Of a DNA stretch of 64,000 nt, positions 1-9,266 are shown in pieces. Below the pieces are notes generated by a model that worked only from the letters and a program-made list of their open reading frames with translations, did no database searches and was not told the DNA's origin. Numbering within the stretch: position 1 is the stretch's first letter; the number at the start of each line of letters is the position of its first letter. The position numbers and the translations under genes are program-made. This DNA comes from Paenibacillus uliginis N3/975 (GTDB lineage Bacteria > Bacillota > Bacilli > Paenibacillales > Paenibacillaceae): NCBI RefSeq assembly GCF_900177425.1, contig NZ_LT840184.1, positions 3,450,263 through 3,514,262 of the forward strand, read 5' to 3'.

Positions 1-171
1 AAATAATGAATTCTCCCTTGACGGGCCTGAACTGTGTCTGACACGATTGTCTAATCCCCCTCTTAAATATGAACAACAAATAAATTGCCAAGTGAACATT
101 ATAGTGGACAACCCTGATCCATACAAGCCATAATAAAAACAATGTCATTATTTCGGGAGGGTACCGGTTTC

Positions 172-1092
172 ATGAAGTACAAAGTAAGCATAGACGTTTC
201 CGTGGTTTTCGAGTTGCTAGGCAGCTTTATGATCTATGTAACGAGAAAATGGACCGACAATCTGGATATCGGCACACATTTAATTACGGATATGGATACC
301 CGTCTCCCTCAAGAGTTCCGTACGGAACTCGGCAAGGCATACAACTGGCCTTTTTTAGATTATGATGTTCTCTATGCTTTAGCCATTTTGCGTGAACAGG
401 ATACGGATATTACTTCTTTTATCGACTGGATCGGGAATACTGCGCCGGATGATCTATATCCCCGGTTGCTACCTTACATGCCGTCACTCACCATGGAGCA
501 TCTTGTACGTGTTAAGACAGACTACCCGCCGCTGCTCCGCTTGTGGTACGAATATTATTTTGCGGACATAGAACCCGAGTTAGAACCTTTAATTTGTGAA
601 GATGCTCAGGAAAAATCAATACTCCTTCTCAAGATGGAACCTGAAGGGCTTATTGAATATGCCACTGGCGGTGTCATCCTGGACGACATACCTGTGGATT
701 CCATCCTGCTCTTTCCCGGTGTTCATTTCCGGCCGATTAATACGTACTGTTTTTACGACAATATTCTTCTGATTCAGTATCCTGTTGACATTCCTGAAGA
801 AAATGAGGATGATCCACCGGTTGTCTTGTTAAGAATGACAGAGGCGCTAGCTGACCCGGAACGTCTAAGATTACTTCGTTATGTGGCGAATGAACCCAAA
901 ACGGTAAACGACATCGCAACAAATTTGAATCAGCCCTACGATACACTTATGCATCATCTGCTAATACTAAGGGCAGCGGGCCTGCTCCGCTCGCATGTGA
1001 ATGCTGGTGATCAGACTGAACGTTTCAGCCTTCGTCCTGACGGGGCAGCAGAGCTTCAAATGTTTTTTGAGTCGTACCTCAGATTATCTTGA
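172..1092 (+). CDS. ArsR-like winged-helix transcriptional regulator
   Basis: Predicted DNA-binding regulator of about 306 residues. The last 80 residues form a winged helix-turn-helix of ArsR type (the run beginning DPERLRLLRYV, then a recognition-helix region around NQPYDTLMHHLLILRAAGLL). The first 220 residues are an uncharacterised all-helical domain that presumably senses a ligand or partner. The frame is open from an ATG at 142, but GGGAGG at 155-160 sits 11 nt before the ATG at 172, so 172 is the preferred start. It lies 60-80 nt upstream of a HAD hydrolase on the same strand. The HTH is clear; the regulated genes are unknown. Confidence 0.8.
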   Translation: MKYKVSIDVSVVFELLGSFMIYVTRKWTDNLDIGTHLITDMDTRLPQEFRTELGKAYNWPFLDYDVLYALAILREQDTDITSFIDWIGNTAPDDLYPRLLPYMPSLTMEHLVRVKTDYPPLLRLWYEYYFADIEPELEPLICEDAQEKSILLLKMEPEGLIEYATGGVILDDIPVDSILLFPGVHFRPINTYCFYDNILLIQYPVDIPEENEDDPPVVLLRMTEALADPERLRLLRYVANEPKTVNDIATNLNQPYDTLMHHLLILRAAGLLRSHVNAGDQTERFSLRPDGAAELQMFFESYLRLS

Positions 1093-1174
1093 CGAAGTAA
1101 ACCTTACTTGGTAACAAAGGTTATTTATAGAGAGACACTATACAGAGAAGCAAGTGGATAAAGGAGTGCGAAAA

Positions 1175-1921
1175 ATGAGCAAAGATGGACAGCATATCAT
1201 ATTTGATATGGATGACACGTTGATTCACTGCAACAAATACTTTGATTTGATTCTTGGCGAATTTTTCGAGTTGATGACAACCTGGTTTCAGGAGTATGGC
1301 GTGACAACCGAACAAATTAGAACCAAACAGATGGAAATCGATGTTGCCGGAGTAGACAAGCTTGGATTTGCGAGCGCCAATTTTCCACAATCTTTGATCG
1401 ACACTTACCAGTTCTTCTGTAAGCTTCATCATAAAACGCCTGTACTACATGAAGAAGAAGAGCTGTTCAAGCTCGGCCTGAGTGTCTACGATCAGGAGGT
1501 TGAAGCCTATCCCGGCATGGTGGAAACGCTGGATACGTTGCAGAATGAGGGGCATCGACTGTACTTATACACAGGTGGCGAGACCCGAATTCAGAAACGT
1601 AAGATTGAACAGATGAAACTTGCTGACTTCTTCGAGGACAGAATCTACATCCGCCAGCACAAAAATGTGAGAGCGCTGGAAGAAATCCTATCTACCGGAC
1701 AATTCAACCGCCCTTTAACCTGGATGATAGGTAACTCCTTAAGAACAGACGTTGTTCCAGCTCTAACAGCTGGGATAAATAGCATCTATATCAAGCAGCA
1801 GCGCGAATGGCACTACAATCTGGTGGAATTGAAGCATGAGCCGCATAATGTTCTTTTTACCGTATCGGCCTTGACTGAAGTTCCGGAGATTATTGCCGAT
1901 AATGCTATAACCAATTCCTAG
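1175..1921 (+). CDS. HAD-superfamily hydrolase
   Basis: Predicted haloacid-dehalogenase-type phosphatase of about 248 residues, substrate unknown. Motif I is FDMDDTL near the N-terminus, with both catalytic aspartates. A YTGGE stretch fits motif II, K/R residues follow, and IGNSLRTDVVPA near residue 190 fits motif IV. The cap domain lies between motifs I and II. A GTG at 1154 is in frame, but AAGGAG at 1161-1166 is placed correctly for the ATG at 1175. The gene follows the ArsR-like regulator and ends at a strong terminator. Confidence 0.82.
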   Translation: MSKDGQHIIFDMDDTLIHCNKYFDLILGEFFELMTTWFQEYGVTTEQIRTKQMEIDVAGVDKLGFASANFPQSLIDTYQFFCKLHHKTPVLHEEEELFKLGLSVYDQEVEAYPGMVETLDTLQNEGHRLYLYTGGETRIQKRKIEQMKLADFFEDRIYIRQHKNVRALEEILSTGQFNRPLTWMIGNSLRTDVVPALTAGINSIYIKQQREWHYNLVELKHEPHNVLFTVSALTEVPEIIADNAITNS

Positions 1922-1932
1922 GAAAAGATAGA

Positions 1933-1975
1933 GGTTGCCCCTGCCTACAGTCTATGGCAGAGGCAGCCTTTTTTT
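1933..1975 (+). terminator. Rho-independent terminator after the HAD gene
   Basis: A G/C-rich hairpin (GGTTGCCCCTGCC pairing with GGCAGAGGCAGCC across a 10-nt loop) is followed by seven T residues. It lies 12 nt after the HAD stop codon. Confidence 0.85.
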
Positions 1976-1990
1976 GTTTATTGAACACCT

Positions 1991-2025
1991 TAAAAAGCAG
2001 GTCATGGAATGACTCCATGGCCTGC
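1991..2025 (-). terminator. Rho-independent terminator of topB
   Basis: A 12-bp inverted repeat (GCAGGTCATGGA / TCCATGGCCTGC, one G-U) is followed on the minus strand by a short T run. It lies just beyond the topB stop codon, back to back with the plus-strand terminator at 1933-1975. Confidence 0.8.
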
Positions 2026-2047
2026 CCTGCTAGTAATAATACATCGA

Positions 2048-4360
2048 TCAAGTTGCTGCGCTTGTGCTCTCACGTTGGACGGTTAATTGACCGCTGCCAG
2101 ATTTATTTAATGCAATTCGAGCTTTAAAAGCCCCCCCGCTCTTGTCTTTAAACGTCAGTAGCTGGGTCTTTCCGCTCGTGAGAAGAGATTTCAGCATTGC
2201 ATGTGAGATGCTTTTACCTGCAAATTCTTTCCAAATCACGAATTTGCAACCACTTTTGAAATGAGAGCATCCATAACCTTTACGCCCTTCGATAATTTGT
2301 CCGCCACAGCCTGCAGTAGGACAATCACCGAGAGGAACACGCACACCAGAGGACGCTGCCTGACTCGCACCAGGGTCTCCGTTTGATTTAGGTTCTCCCG
2401 TACTTCTTGCTGTTGCAAAGGCTGTCTTACCCGTCTCTGAAGTCGAACGACTACGCTTGGAGCTTTGGTTACCCTTCCCTTTGCCATCTTCACTGTCACC
2501 GAACATTGATGGAGGTGCAGGACGCTGGGTAGATACCTTATCAATAATAGAAACGGTAAACTTCTGCACGTTTTTCATAAATACATCAGCAGAAGCTTCA
2601 CCCTTCGATATTTGATGCAGCCGCCGCTCCCATTGTCCCGTCATTTCGGGAGAAGCCAGCAGCTCAACGCCTGCATGACGGATCAACTCTACTGCCGTTC
2701 TTCCTTTTTGCGTCACAGTAATCTTTTTGCCCTGCATCGTGATATAGCCGACCTTTTTCAATCTTTCGATCGTTGCTGCTCGTGTAGCCGGAGTACCGAG
2801 GCCGCTGTCTTTCATCGCGTCACGCAGCTCTTCATCCTCCATACTCTTGCCGGCACTCTCCATAGCTTTTAGCAAAGTACCTTCCGTGTAACTCTTTGGC
2901 GGCTGAGTCGCCTTTTCCTTCACTTCACTCTTCAAACACACGACGGGCTTGTCCGCTAGAACGTCGAATGAACGGTCATTCCACTCCTGGGATTCCTCCT
3001 CCTCATCATCCTTGCCTTTTTTCGATTTGGAGGACTTGCGCTCCTTGGCCTTGTCCTTGTCCTGCTGAATCAACACTTTCCATCCCAGTGACAGAAGCTC
3101 TTTAATATTGGTCTTGAACGTCTCACCTTCCACCTCTGTAAGCACGGTGTGCTGCTTGTACAAAGCTGGCGGATAGAAATGGGAGAGGAAACGGATAATG
3201 ATCAGATCATAAATATGCTGTTCTTCCTTGCTGAGAGTTCCAGGCCGTTTCAATGTCGGCAAAATGGCGTGGTGATCTTCAACACGCTCGGGATTACATA
3301 CAGATTTATTGTTTTTATGAACACGATTCGGGTCCGCTCCTTGCACCATAGGACCGTATGGTGTGGATTTGAGCATGTTTAGTGCCTTATGCATCCCTTC
3401 GATGTTCTGCTCGTTTACATAGTTGGAATTCGTACGAGGATAAGAAATGACTTTATGTCGTTCATATAATCCTTGTGCGAGATCCAATGTCTTTTTTGCG
3501 GAATATCCATACTTCGCATTGGCTTCACGCTGAAGCAATGTTAGGTCGTAAAGTTTAAATGGATGCTCCTTCGTCTCCTTAACCTCATACTTCGAAATGG
3601 TACCGTTCTTCCCTTTCACTTTGGCCGCGATTTCCTCCGATCGTTCCTGCGATGTCAATCGGTCACCCTGCCACGTCCCAACGTATTCAAGTGAATCTTG
3701 GCGGAATGTAGCTTTAACATCATAAAAGGTTTGCGACTCAAACGCCTCTATTTCTTTCTGGCGGTCATAGATCAGAGCAAGCACAGGGGTCTGGACACGG
3801 CCAACCGACAACAGCGTCTGATGACGTGTCGTAAATGCCCTTGATGCATTCATTCCGATGAGCCAGTCTGCTTCACTGCGAGCCCTTGCCGCGAGCGTTA
3901 ATGATTCAAATTCAGAACCATCCTTCAATTGGGCGAACCCCTGCTTGATGCTCTCGGCTGTCAAATCTGATATCCAGAGCCGTTTCACCGGCTGATGAAG
4001 CCCCAGTTGCTGCTGGATTAACGCAAAAATGTACTGTCCTTCTCTCCCCGCATCGCAGGCATTCACTATATGATCACAGCGCTTGGCAAGATCTCCAATA
4101 ACTTTGAGCTGATCCTTGGTCTTCGGATTCGGAACAATTCTGAATTGTTCCGGTATGATGGGCAGATCCCGAATGTTCCAGCGCTTGTATTTCGGATCGT
4201 AAGCATCCGGCTCCGCAAGGCCGACCAGATGACCTATCGCCCAAGTAATGATGTACTGCTCTCCTTCTAAGTAGGACCGGTTATTTTTGGCCCGAGGTTC
4301 GATCACTGCAGCGATATTTCGCCCCATGTCCGGTTTTTCGGCAATGACCAGCGTCTTCAC
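2048..4360 (-). CDS. topB: DNA topoisomerase III
   Basis: Type IA topoisomerase of about 770 residues that relaxes and decatenates DNA through a 5'-phosphotyrosine intermediate. The N-terminal Toprim domain begins KTLVIAEKPDMGRN and carries the acidic DAGREGQ motif. The catalytic tyrosine is in the VISYPRTNS segment near residue 325. A lysine/glutamate-rich insert lies near residue 480. The C-terminus has a zinc-ribbon-like domain (CPTAGCG ... CSHFKSGC). The frame is open to 4468, but alignable sequence begins at a GTG at 4360 preceded by GGGGAGGAGAGG, so 4360 is chosen. gltD lies upstream on the same strand with about 140 nt between them. Confidence 0.95.
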   Translation of the reverse strand: MKTLVIAEKPDMGRNIAAVIEPRAKNNRSYLEGEQYIITWAIGHLVGLAEPDAYDPKYKRWNIRDLPIIPEQFRIVPNPKTKDQLKVIGDLAKRCDHIVNACDAGREGQYIFALIQQQLGLHQPVKRLWISDLTAESIKQGFAQLKDGSEFESLTLAARARSEADWLIGMNASRAFTTRHQTLLSVGRVQTPVLALIYDRQKEIEAFESQTFYDVKATFRQDSLEYVGTWQGDRLTSQERSEEIAAKVKGKNGTISKYEVKETKEHPFKLYDLTLLQREANAKYGYSAKKTLDLAQGLYERHKVISYPRTNSNYVNEQNIEGMHKALNMLKSTPYGPMVQGADPNRVHKNNKSVCNPERVEDHHAILPTLKRPGTLSKEEQHIYDLIIIRFLSHFYPPALYKQHTVLTEVEGETFKTNIKELLSLGWKVLIQQDKDKAKERKSSKSKKGKDDEEEESQEWNDRSFDVLADKPVVCLKSEVKEKATQPPKSYTEGTLLKAMESAGKSMEDEELRDAMKDSGLGTPATRAATIERLKKVGYITMQGKKITVTQKGRTAVELIRHAGVELLASPEMTGQWERRLHQISKGEASADVFMKNVQKFTVSIIDKVSTQRPAPPSMFGDSEDGKGKGNQSSKRSRSTSETGKTAFATARSTGEPKSNGDPGASQAASSGVRVPLGDCPTAGCGGQIIEGRKGYGCSHFKSGCKFVIWKEFAGKSISHAMLKSLLTSGKTQLLTFKDKSGGAFKARIALNKSGSGQLTVQRESTSAAT

Positions 4361-4501
4361 GTAACCTCTCCTCCCCGATTCGTCCAAGAACGAAATAACC
4401 ATATAAGTTACTTGTTTTCCGGATGGACTCCAAAAAGGACTCCGCTTAGGCGAAGTCCCCATAAACAATGATATACAATTATAACATAGGATGAGTCTAG
4501 T

Positions 4502-5989
4502 TTAAACTAAGACCGTAGAGCCCATCAGATACTTATCCACTTCTCTTGCTGCTTCCCTGCCTTCGTTAATTGCCCACACCACAAGGCTTTGACCACGGCG
4601 CATATCACCGGCTGCAAACACTTTATCTACATTAGTAGTATATTTGCCGTAAGATGCTTTCACATTACTTCGGCGGTCACTCTCAAGACCAAGCTGCTCC
4701 AGAAGTGTCTGCTCAGGTCCATCAAATCCGATAGCGATTAAAGCGAGCTGTGCCGGAAATACTTGTTCTGTACCTGGAATAGGCTGGTACACTTTACGGC
4801 CTGTTTCGTCTACAATCCGCTCAATCTGTATCGTGTGCAGCTCTTTCAGGTTTCCTTCTTCATCACCAACAAACTTCGTGGTCATGATAGAAAACTCTCG
4901 AGGATCCTGTCCGAATAGTGCCTTCGCTTCTTCATGCGCATAGTCTAGAGTATACACATTCGGGAACTGCGGCCATGGATTTGCAATCAAATCTCGTTCA
5001 AGCGGCGCCTTTTTGTGCGTACCGAATTGGGTAATGCTGGTGCATCCATGCCGCAATGCAGTGGCTACACAGTCCGAGCCCGTGTCCCCGCCACCAATGA
5101 CAATAACGTCTTTATTGTGGGCGGAAAGATATTTTCCATCTTCAAGACCGGAGTCGAGGTAACTCTTGATCGTTCCGTTCAGGTAGTCCATAGCGTAATG
5201 TACGCCTTTCAGTTCGCTACCTTCGATATTAAACTCACGAGGTTTTGTGGATCCTCCACACAATACGACCGCATCATAATCATCAACAAGCTGCTTAGCA
5301 GAAATATCTTTACCTATCTCGGTATTTACAATAAACTCAATACCCTCGGCCGCCAGTAAATCAACACGGCGTTGAACCACAGCCTTGTCAAGTTTCATGG
5401 AAGGAATTCCGTAAGTAAGCAAACCGCCAATCCGGTCAGCACGCTCGTACACCGTAACGTAATGACCCGCTTTGTTCAGCTGCGCAGCTGTAGCAAGTCC
5501 CGCAGGACCGGAACCAACAACAGCGACCCGGCGACCCGTTCGTTTCACAGGAGGCTCAGGAACAACCCAACCTTCTTCAAAGCCTTTGTCAATAATTGCT
5601 TGCTCAATACTCTTGATCGTGACAGGTTGGCCGATCAGGCCCACTGTACACGATCCTTCACATGGTGCAGGACACACTCGTCCAGTAAACTCGGGAAAGT
5701 TATTCGTTTTATGCAGACGTTCCAACGCGTCTCTCCATAATCCCCGATAAACAAGGTTGTTCCATTCCGGAATAAGATTGTGTACTGGACAGCCCGAAGT
5801 GCCGCCGATCATATCTATACCGGTATGACAATATGGAGTTCCGCAGTCCATGCAGCGTGCTCCCTGGGTCTGAAGCTCTTCCTCTGCCAAATGCTTATGA
5901 AATTCTTCCCAGTCTTTAACACGCTCAGCCGGGTCCCGATCAGCCGGAAGCTGACGCTTATATTCCATAAATCCTGTTGGTGTTGACAT
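4502..5989 (-). CDS. gltD: Glutamate synthase (NADPH) small subunit
   Basis: The GOGAT beta subunit supplies electrons from NAD(P)H to the large subunit, which converts glutamine and 2-oxoglutarate to two glutamates. The N-terminal domain holds cysteine motifs for two 4Fe-4S clusters (CMDCGTPYCHTG and CPAPCEGSC). It is followed by a FAD-binding Rossmann motif (VAVVGSGPAGLATAA) and an NADPH-binding one (VIVIGGGDTGSDC). Length is about 495 residues, usual for GltD. The frame opens at 6004, but GGGGGA seven nt before the ATG at 5989 marks the likely start. No gltB is adjacent, so the large subunit must be encoded elsewhere. Confidence 0.95.
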   Translation of the reverse strand: MSTPTGFMEYKRQLPADRDPAERVKDWEEFHKHLAEEELQTQGARCMDCGTPYCHTGIDMIGGTSGCPVHNLIPEWNNLVYRGLWRDALERLHKTNNFPEFTGRVCPAPCEGSCTVGLIGQPVTIKSIEQAIIDKGFEEGWVVPEPPVKRTGRRVAVVGSGPAGLATAAQLNKAGHYVTVYERADRIGGLLTYGIPSMKLDKAVVQRRVDLLAAEGIEFIVNTEIGKDISAKQLVDDYDAVVLCGGSTKPREFNIEGSELKGVHYAMDYLNGTIKSYLDSGLEDGKYLSAHNKDVIVIGGGDTGSDCVATALRHGCTSITQFGTHKKAPLERDLIANPWPQFPNVYTLDYAHEEAKALFGQDPREFSIMTTKFVGDEEGNLKELHTIQIERIVDETGRKVYQPIPGTEQVFPAQLALIAIGFDGPEQTLLEQLGLESDRRSNVKASYGKYTTNVDKVFAAGDMRRGQSLVVWAINEGREAAREVDKYLMGSTVLV

Positions 5990-6308
5990 ACTACTTTCCC
6001 CCATCCGTTCTCTTCATGCTGAGTAACAAGTAAGATTGTACTTTTCATCATATCATAAATCATCCACATTCTAACGAAACAAGGAGCTGCAAATGGTCAT
6101 TTACCTGATTCATTTTTTCTATTCAGGTTAAGAAAAACTTTTATCACCGCTTGTCTACAGCGATTCCGCGCATTATGTCATCTACAATGTAAAAACATCG
6201 TAGCATTTGTCATTTCCCTTGTTAAATGGATTATATGCACAATCATTTGTATTATCCTACTAAGAAAAGCCCAGCAATGACTTCAAACGGATGCCGATAA
6301 AGTGAAGC
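5990..6308. other. Intergenic region between gltD and dfrA
   Basis: About 300 bases of AT-rich sequence between two minus-strand genes. It should hold the gltD promoter and leader. A TATAAT-like hexamer is present on the minus strand near 6229-6234, but no convincing -35 partner, GlnR box or dfrA terminator hairpin was found. Confidence 0.4.
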
Positions 6309-6803
6309 TTATCTCTTACGTTCGTAAATAACAAACCGGTAGGAATACGGATTTTTTTCGTCCGTGATCCCAGGTATCTCTTGGGCGACTGTCCATTCCT
6401 CCCAGTTCACATCCGGAAAAAAAGTGTCGCCTTCAAAGTCCTCATCGATAAAAGTGACATAGAGCTTGTCAGCCGATGGGAGCATCTGCTCATAAATTTG
6501 TGATCCTCCAATGACCATCATTTCACCCTCTTGGGCAAATTTCATTCCTTCATCAATGTCATGAATAACGATTCCTTCTTCAGGTTTCAATGAAAACTCC
6601 TGATCACGTGTAAGAACTACATTGAGCCGCTTGGACAGTGGTTTGCCGCCAAAGGATTCCCACGTTTTACGCCCCATTAAAATCGTTTTGTTTAAGGTCA
6701 TTTCCTTGAAAAACGCCATATCCCGAGGCAGCCGCCAAGGCATTGTACCCTTATGCCCAATAACCTGATCTTTTCCCATCGCCCATATCATAGAAATACT
6801 CAT
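6309..6803 (-). CDS. dfrA: Dihydrofolate reductase
   Basis: Reduces dihydrofolate to tetrahydrofolate with NADPH, regenerating the cofactor oxidised by thymidylate synthase encoded just upstream. The 164-residue protein has the chromosomal DHFR hallmarks: SMIWAMGKDQVIGHKGTMPWRLPRD at the N-terminus, with the PWxLPxD folate-site motif and catalytic Asp, then MGRKTWESFG and MVIGGSQIYEQML for NADPH binding. It lies 51 nt after thyA on the same strand, so the two are probably co-transcribed. Confidence 0.95.
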   Translation of the reverse strand: MSISMIWAMGKDQVIGHKGTMPWRLPRDMAFFKEMTLNKTILMGRKTWESFGGKPLSKRLNVVLTRDQEFSLKPEEGIVIHDIDEGMKFAQEGEMMVIGGSQIYEQMLPSADKLYVTFIDEDFEGDTFFPDVNWEEWTVAQEIPGITDEKNPYSYRFVIYERKR

Positions 6804-6854
6804 TCATTCAGCCCCTTCCATACGTATTGTGATCTCAAACGATTTCAGTGTTCC

Positions 6855-7649
6855 TTAAACTGCAACCGTGGCTTTTATCGTTGGATGGTGCTCATAATCT
6901 TTAAACTCAAAATCATCAAAAGTATAATCAAAAATGCTGTCCGGCTTTCTCTTAATTACAAGTGTTGGAAGAGAATATGGTTCACGCTCCAGTTGTATTT
7001 TCACTTGTTCCATATGGTTAGAGTAAATATGAACATCTCCGCCGGACCAGATGAATTCACCAGGCGTAAGACCGCACTGCTGTGCCACCATATGCGTCAG
7101 AAGAGCATAGCTGGCAATATTGAACGGCAGACCGAGAAAAGAGTCTACAGAGCGCATGGTAAGCATACATGACAACTTACCGCCCGCAACATAAAATTGA
7201 AACACAAAGTGGCATGGCGGAAGCTTCATATTATCAATTTCGGCTACATTCCATGCACTAACGATGTGTCGACGTGAATCTGGGTTGTTTTTAATCGACT
7301 CAATCACGTTTGCAATCTGGTCAATGTGGCGACCGTCCGGCGTTTCCCATGCACGCCACTGCGAGCCGTAAACTGGACCCAAATCTCCATTCTCATCCGC
7401 CCATTCATCCCAGATGCGTACTCCATTCTCTTTTAAGTAGCGTATGTTTGTTTCTCCACTCAGAAACCAGAGCAGTTCATGCACAACTGATTTCAAGTGT
7501 ATCCGTTTGGTTGTCACGAGAGGAAATCCCTTGGATAGGTCAAACCGCAGCTGACGTCCGAAGACGGACGTTGTTCCAGTACCGGTTCTATCTTCTTTTT
7601 CAACTCCATGGTCTAGAATATCCTGTAGCAGTTCCAAGTAATTTTTCAC
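6855..7649 (-). CDS. thyA: Thymidylate synthase
   Basis: Methylates dUMP to dTMP using methylenetetrahydrofolate. The 264-residue length matches ThyA of the E. coli type. The active-site cysteine is in LPPCHFVFQFYV, and RSVDSFLGLPFNIASYALL and the C-terminal HPTIKATVAV are family signatures. The frame opens at 7667 with an ATG, but AAGGTGGG at 7657-7664 stands seven nt before a GTG at 7649, where similarity to ThyA begins (KNYLELLQDIL). First gene of a likely thyA-dfrA operon. Confidence 0.95.
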   Translation of the reverse strand: MKNYLELLQDILDHGVEKEDRTGTGTTSVFGRQLRFDLSKGFPLVTTKRIHLKSVVHELLWFLSGETNIRYLKENGVRIWDEWADENGDLGPVYGSQWRAWETPDGRHIDQIANVIESIKNNPDSRRHIVSAWNVAEIDNMKLPPCHFVFQFYVAGGKLSCMLTMRSVDSFLGLPFNIASYALLTHMVAQQCGLTPGEFIWSGGDVHIYSNHMEQVKIQLEREPYSLPTLVIKRKPDSIFDYTFDDFEFKDYEHHPTIKATVAV

Positions 7650-7751
7650 GGTATTACCCACCTTCATTATTTCTATTAATCAGCTATAAGTTTACCATAC
7701 CCTAATACGGCAAGCATTGAAAAAAAGTGACATAACATAATCGCTCACCAC

Positions 7752-7802
7752 CAAAAAAAAGAAGCTGTTCCTCTCGATCTTATCAGACCAAGGGGAACAG
7801 CC
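7752..7802 (-). terminator. Terminator of the pdh operon
   Basis: On the minus strand a hairpin with a GCTGTTCC / GGAACAGC stem is followed by a run of eight T residues. It lies about 40 nt beyond the lpdA stop codon. Confidence 0.85.
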
Positions 7803-7841
7803 TCTTGTGATGACCATGCAGGTCAGCTTTTAATAATCAAA

Positions 7842-9263
7842 TTATTTACGAGGTGCCATGACATGGATCGGATGACCAAGAACGAGCTCGGCACCTTCAG
7901 CCACGATTTCACCAAGTGTTGGGTGAGCATGGATAGTCAAAGCGATATCTTCCAGTGTTGCACCCATTTCGATCGCAAGACCGATTTCGGCAATCAGGTT
8001 AGAAGCTTCGATACCCGCAATGTGAGCACCCAGTACAAGACCTGTTTCTTCATCAGCCACGATTTTCACGAAACCATCAGGGCTGTTCAGTGACAATGCA
8101 CGGCCGTTGCCTGCGAATGGGAACTTAGCGGATTTAGCTTTGTAGCCTTGTTCTTTCGCTTGAGCTTCAGTCATACCTACACTGGAGCACTCCGGATCCG
8201 TAAAGGCTACCGCAGGAACTACTTTATAATCAACTACGGAAGGAAGACCAGAAATCGCTTCTGCAGCAACCTTAGCTTCGTAAGATGCTTTGTGAGCCAG
8301 AGCAGGACCTGGAACGATGTCACCAATAGCAAAGATATGCGGATGGTTCGTACGTCCCTGATGGTCAACTTTAACCAGACCGCGATCGGTCATTTCAACG
8401 TTGATCAGGTCAAGACCAAGCTCGCCATCGGTGTTAGGACGACGGCCAACCGTTACAAGCAGGTAGTCAGCAGTGATTTCTTTGCTTTCACCGTTAACGG
8501 AATATTTCACAGTTACGTCTTTATCGGTTTGCTCCGCACTTTCCGCTTTCGCGTTCGTCACGATTTCAACACCGGACTTCTGCATGTTTTTCGCAACTAG
8601 TTTCGTCATATCAGGATCGAAGCCATTCAGAATGGAATCCATACCTTCAATGATAGTTACTTGAGTTCCGAATTTCGAGAACATTTGACCAAGCTCAGCG
8701 CCGATATAACCGCCGCCAATAACTACGAGGCTCTTAGGCAGTTCTTGAAGTTCCAAAGCTTCCGTTGAGGACAGAATACGTCCGCCAAATGGGAAAGCTT
8801 TCAGTTCAATCGGACGAGAACCCGTCGCAATGATACAGTTCTTGAAACGGTAACGAGGGGATTCATGCTCGTTGAATACACGAGCTTCATTCTCGTTAAT
8901 GAACATGCATTCGCCATTGAAAATTTCAACTTTGTTGCCTTTCAGCAAAGCGCCTACGCCGCCAGTCAATTTTTTAACTACGCCGTTTTTGAACTCTTGG
9001 GTTTTCGCAAAATCAACAGTTACGTCGCCTACGTTAACACCAAATGCGCTCGCATGCTTAGCAGACTCAAAAGAATGCGCAGCAGAGATCAGAGCCTTGG
9101 AAGGAATACATCCGCGGTTCAAGCAAACGCCGCCGACTTCGGATTTATCTACAATCAGAACTTGTTGACCCAGCTGGGCGGCACGAATCGCCGCCACATA
9201 TCCACCAGGACCTGCACCAATGACTAATGTATCGATATCAAGAGAAGCATCTCCTACTACCAT
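7842..9263 (-). CDS. lpdA: Dihydrolipoamide dehydrogenase (E3)
   Basis: E3 component of the pyruvate dehydrogenase complex. It reoxidises dihydrolipoyl groups on E2 and reduces NAD+. The 473-residue flavoprotein has an N-terminal FAD motif (VIGAGPGGYVAAI), the redox-active disulfide in GGVCLNRGCIPSKAL, an NAD-binding motif (VVIGGGYIGAELG), ATG-type motif GRRPNTDGELGL, and the C-terminal HAHPTLGE with the catalytic His-Glu pair. The ATG follows GGAGGTG. It starts 3 nt after the pdhC stop, at the end of a four-gene operon. Confidence 0.96.
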   Translation of the reverse strand: MVVGDASLDIDTLVIGAGPGGYVAAIRAAQLGQQVLIVDKSEVGGVCLNRGCIPSKALISAAHSFESAKHASAFGVNVGDVTVDFAKTQEFKNGVVKKLTGGVGALLKGNKVEIFNGECMFINENEARVFNEHESPRYRFKNCIIATGSRPIELKAFPFGGRILSSTEALELQELPKSLVVIGGGYIGAELGQMFSKFGTQVTIIEGMDSILNGFDPDMTKLVAKNMQKSGVEIVTNAKAESAEQTDKDVTVKYSVNGESKEITADYLLVTVGRRPNTDGELGLDLINVEMTDRGLVKVDHQGRTNHPHIFAIGDIVPGPALAHKASYEAKVAAEAISGLPSVVDYKVVPAVAFTDPECSSVGMTEAQAKEQGYKAKSAKFPFAGNGRALSLNSPDGFVKIVADEETGLVLGAHIAGIEASNLIAEIGLAIEMGATLEDIALTIHAHPTLGEIVAEGAELVLGHPIHVMAPRK

Positions 9264-9266
9264 ATG

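Noticed and set aside
4498..4509. TAGTTTAAACTA palindrome overlapping the gltD stop codon.
   Set aside because: It is too short and AT-rich to act as a terminator, and such palindromes are common by chance.
5990..6308. GlnR/TnrA box upstream of gltD.
   Set aside because: TGTCATCTACAATGTAA comes closest but fails the second half-site of the consensus.
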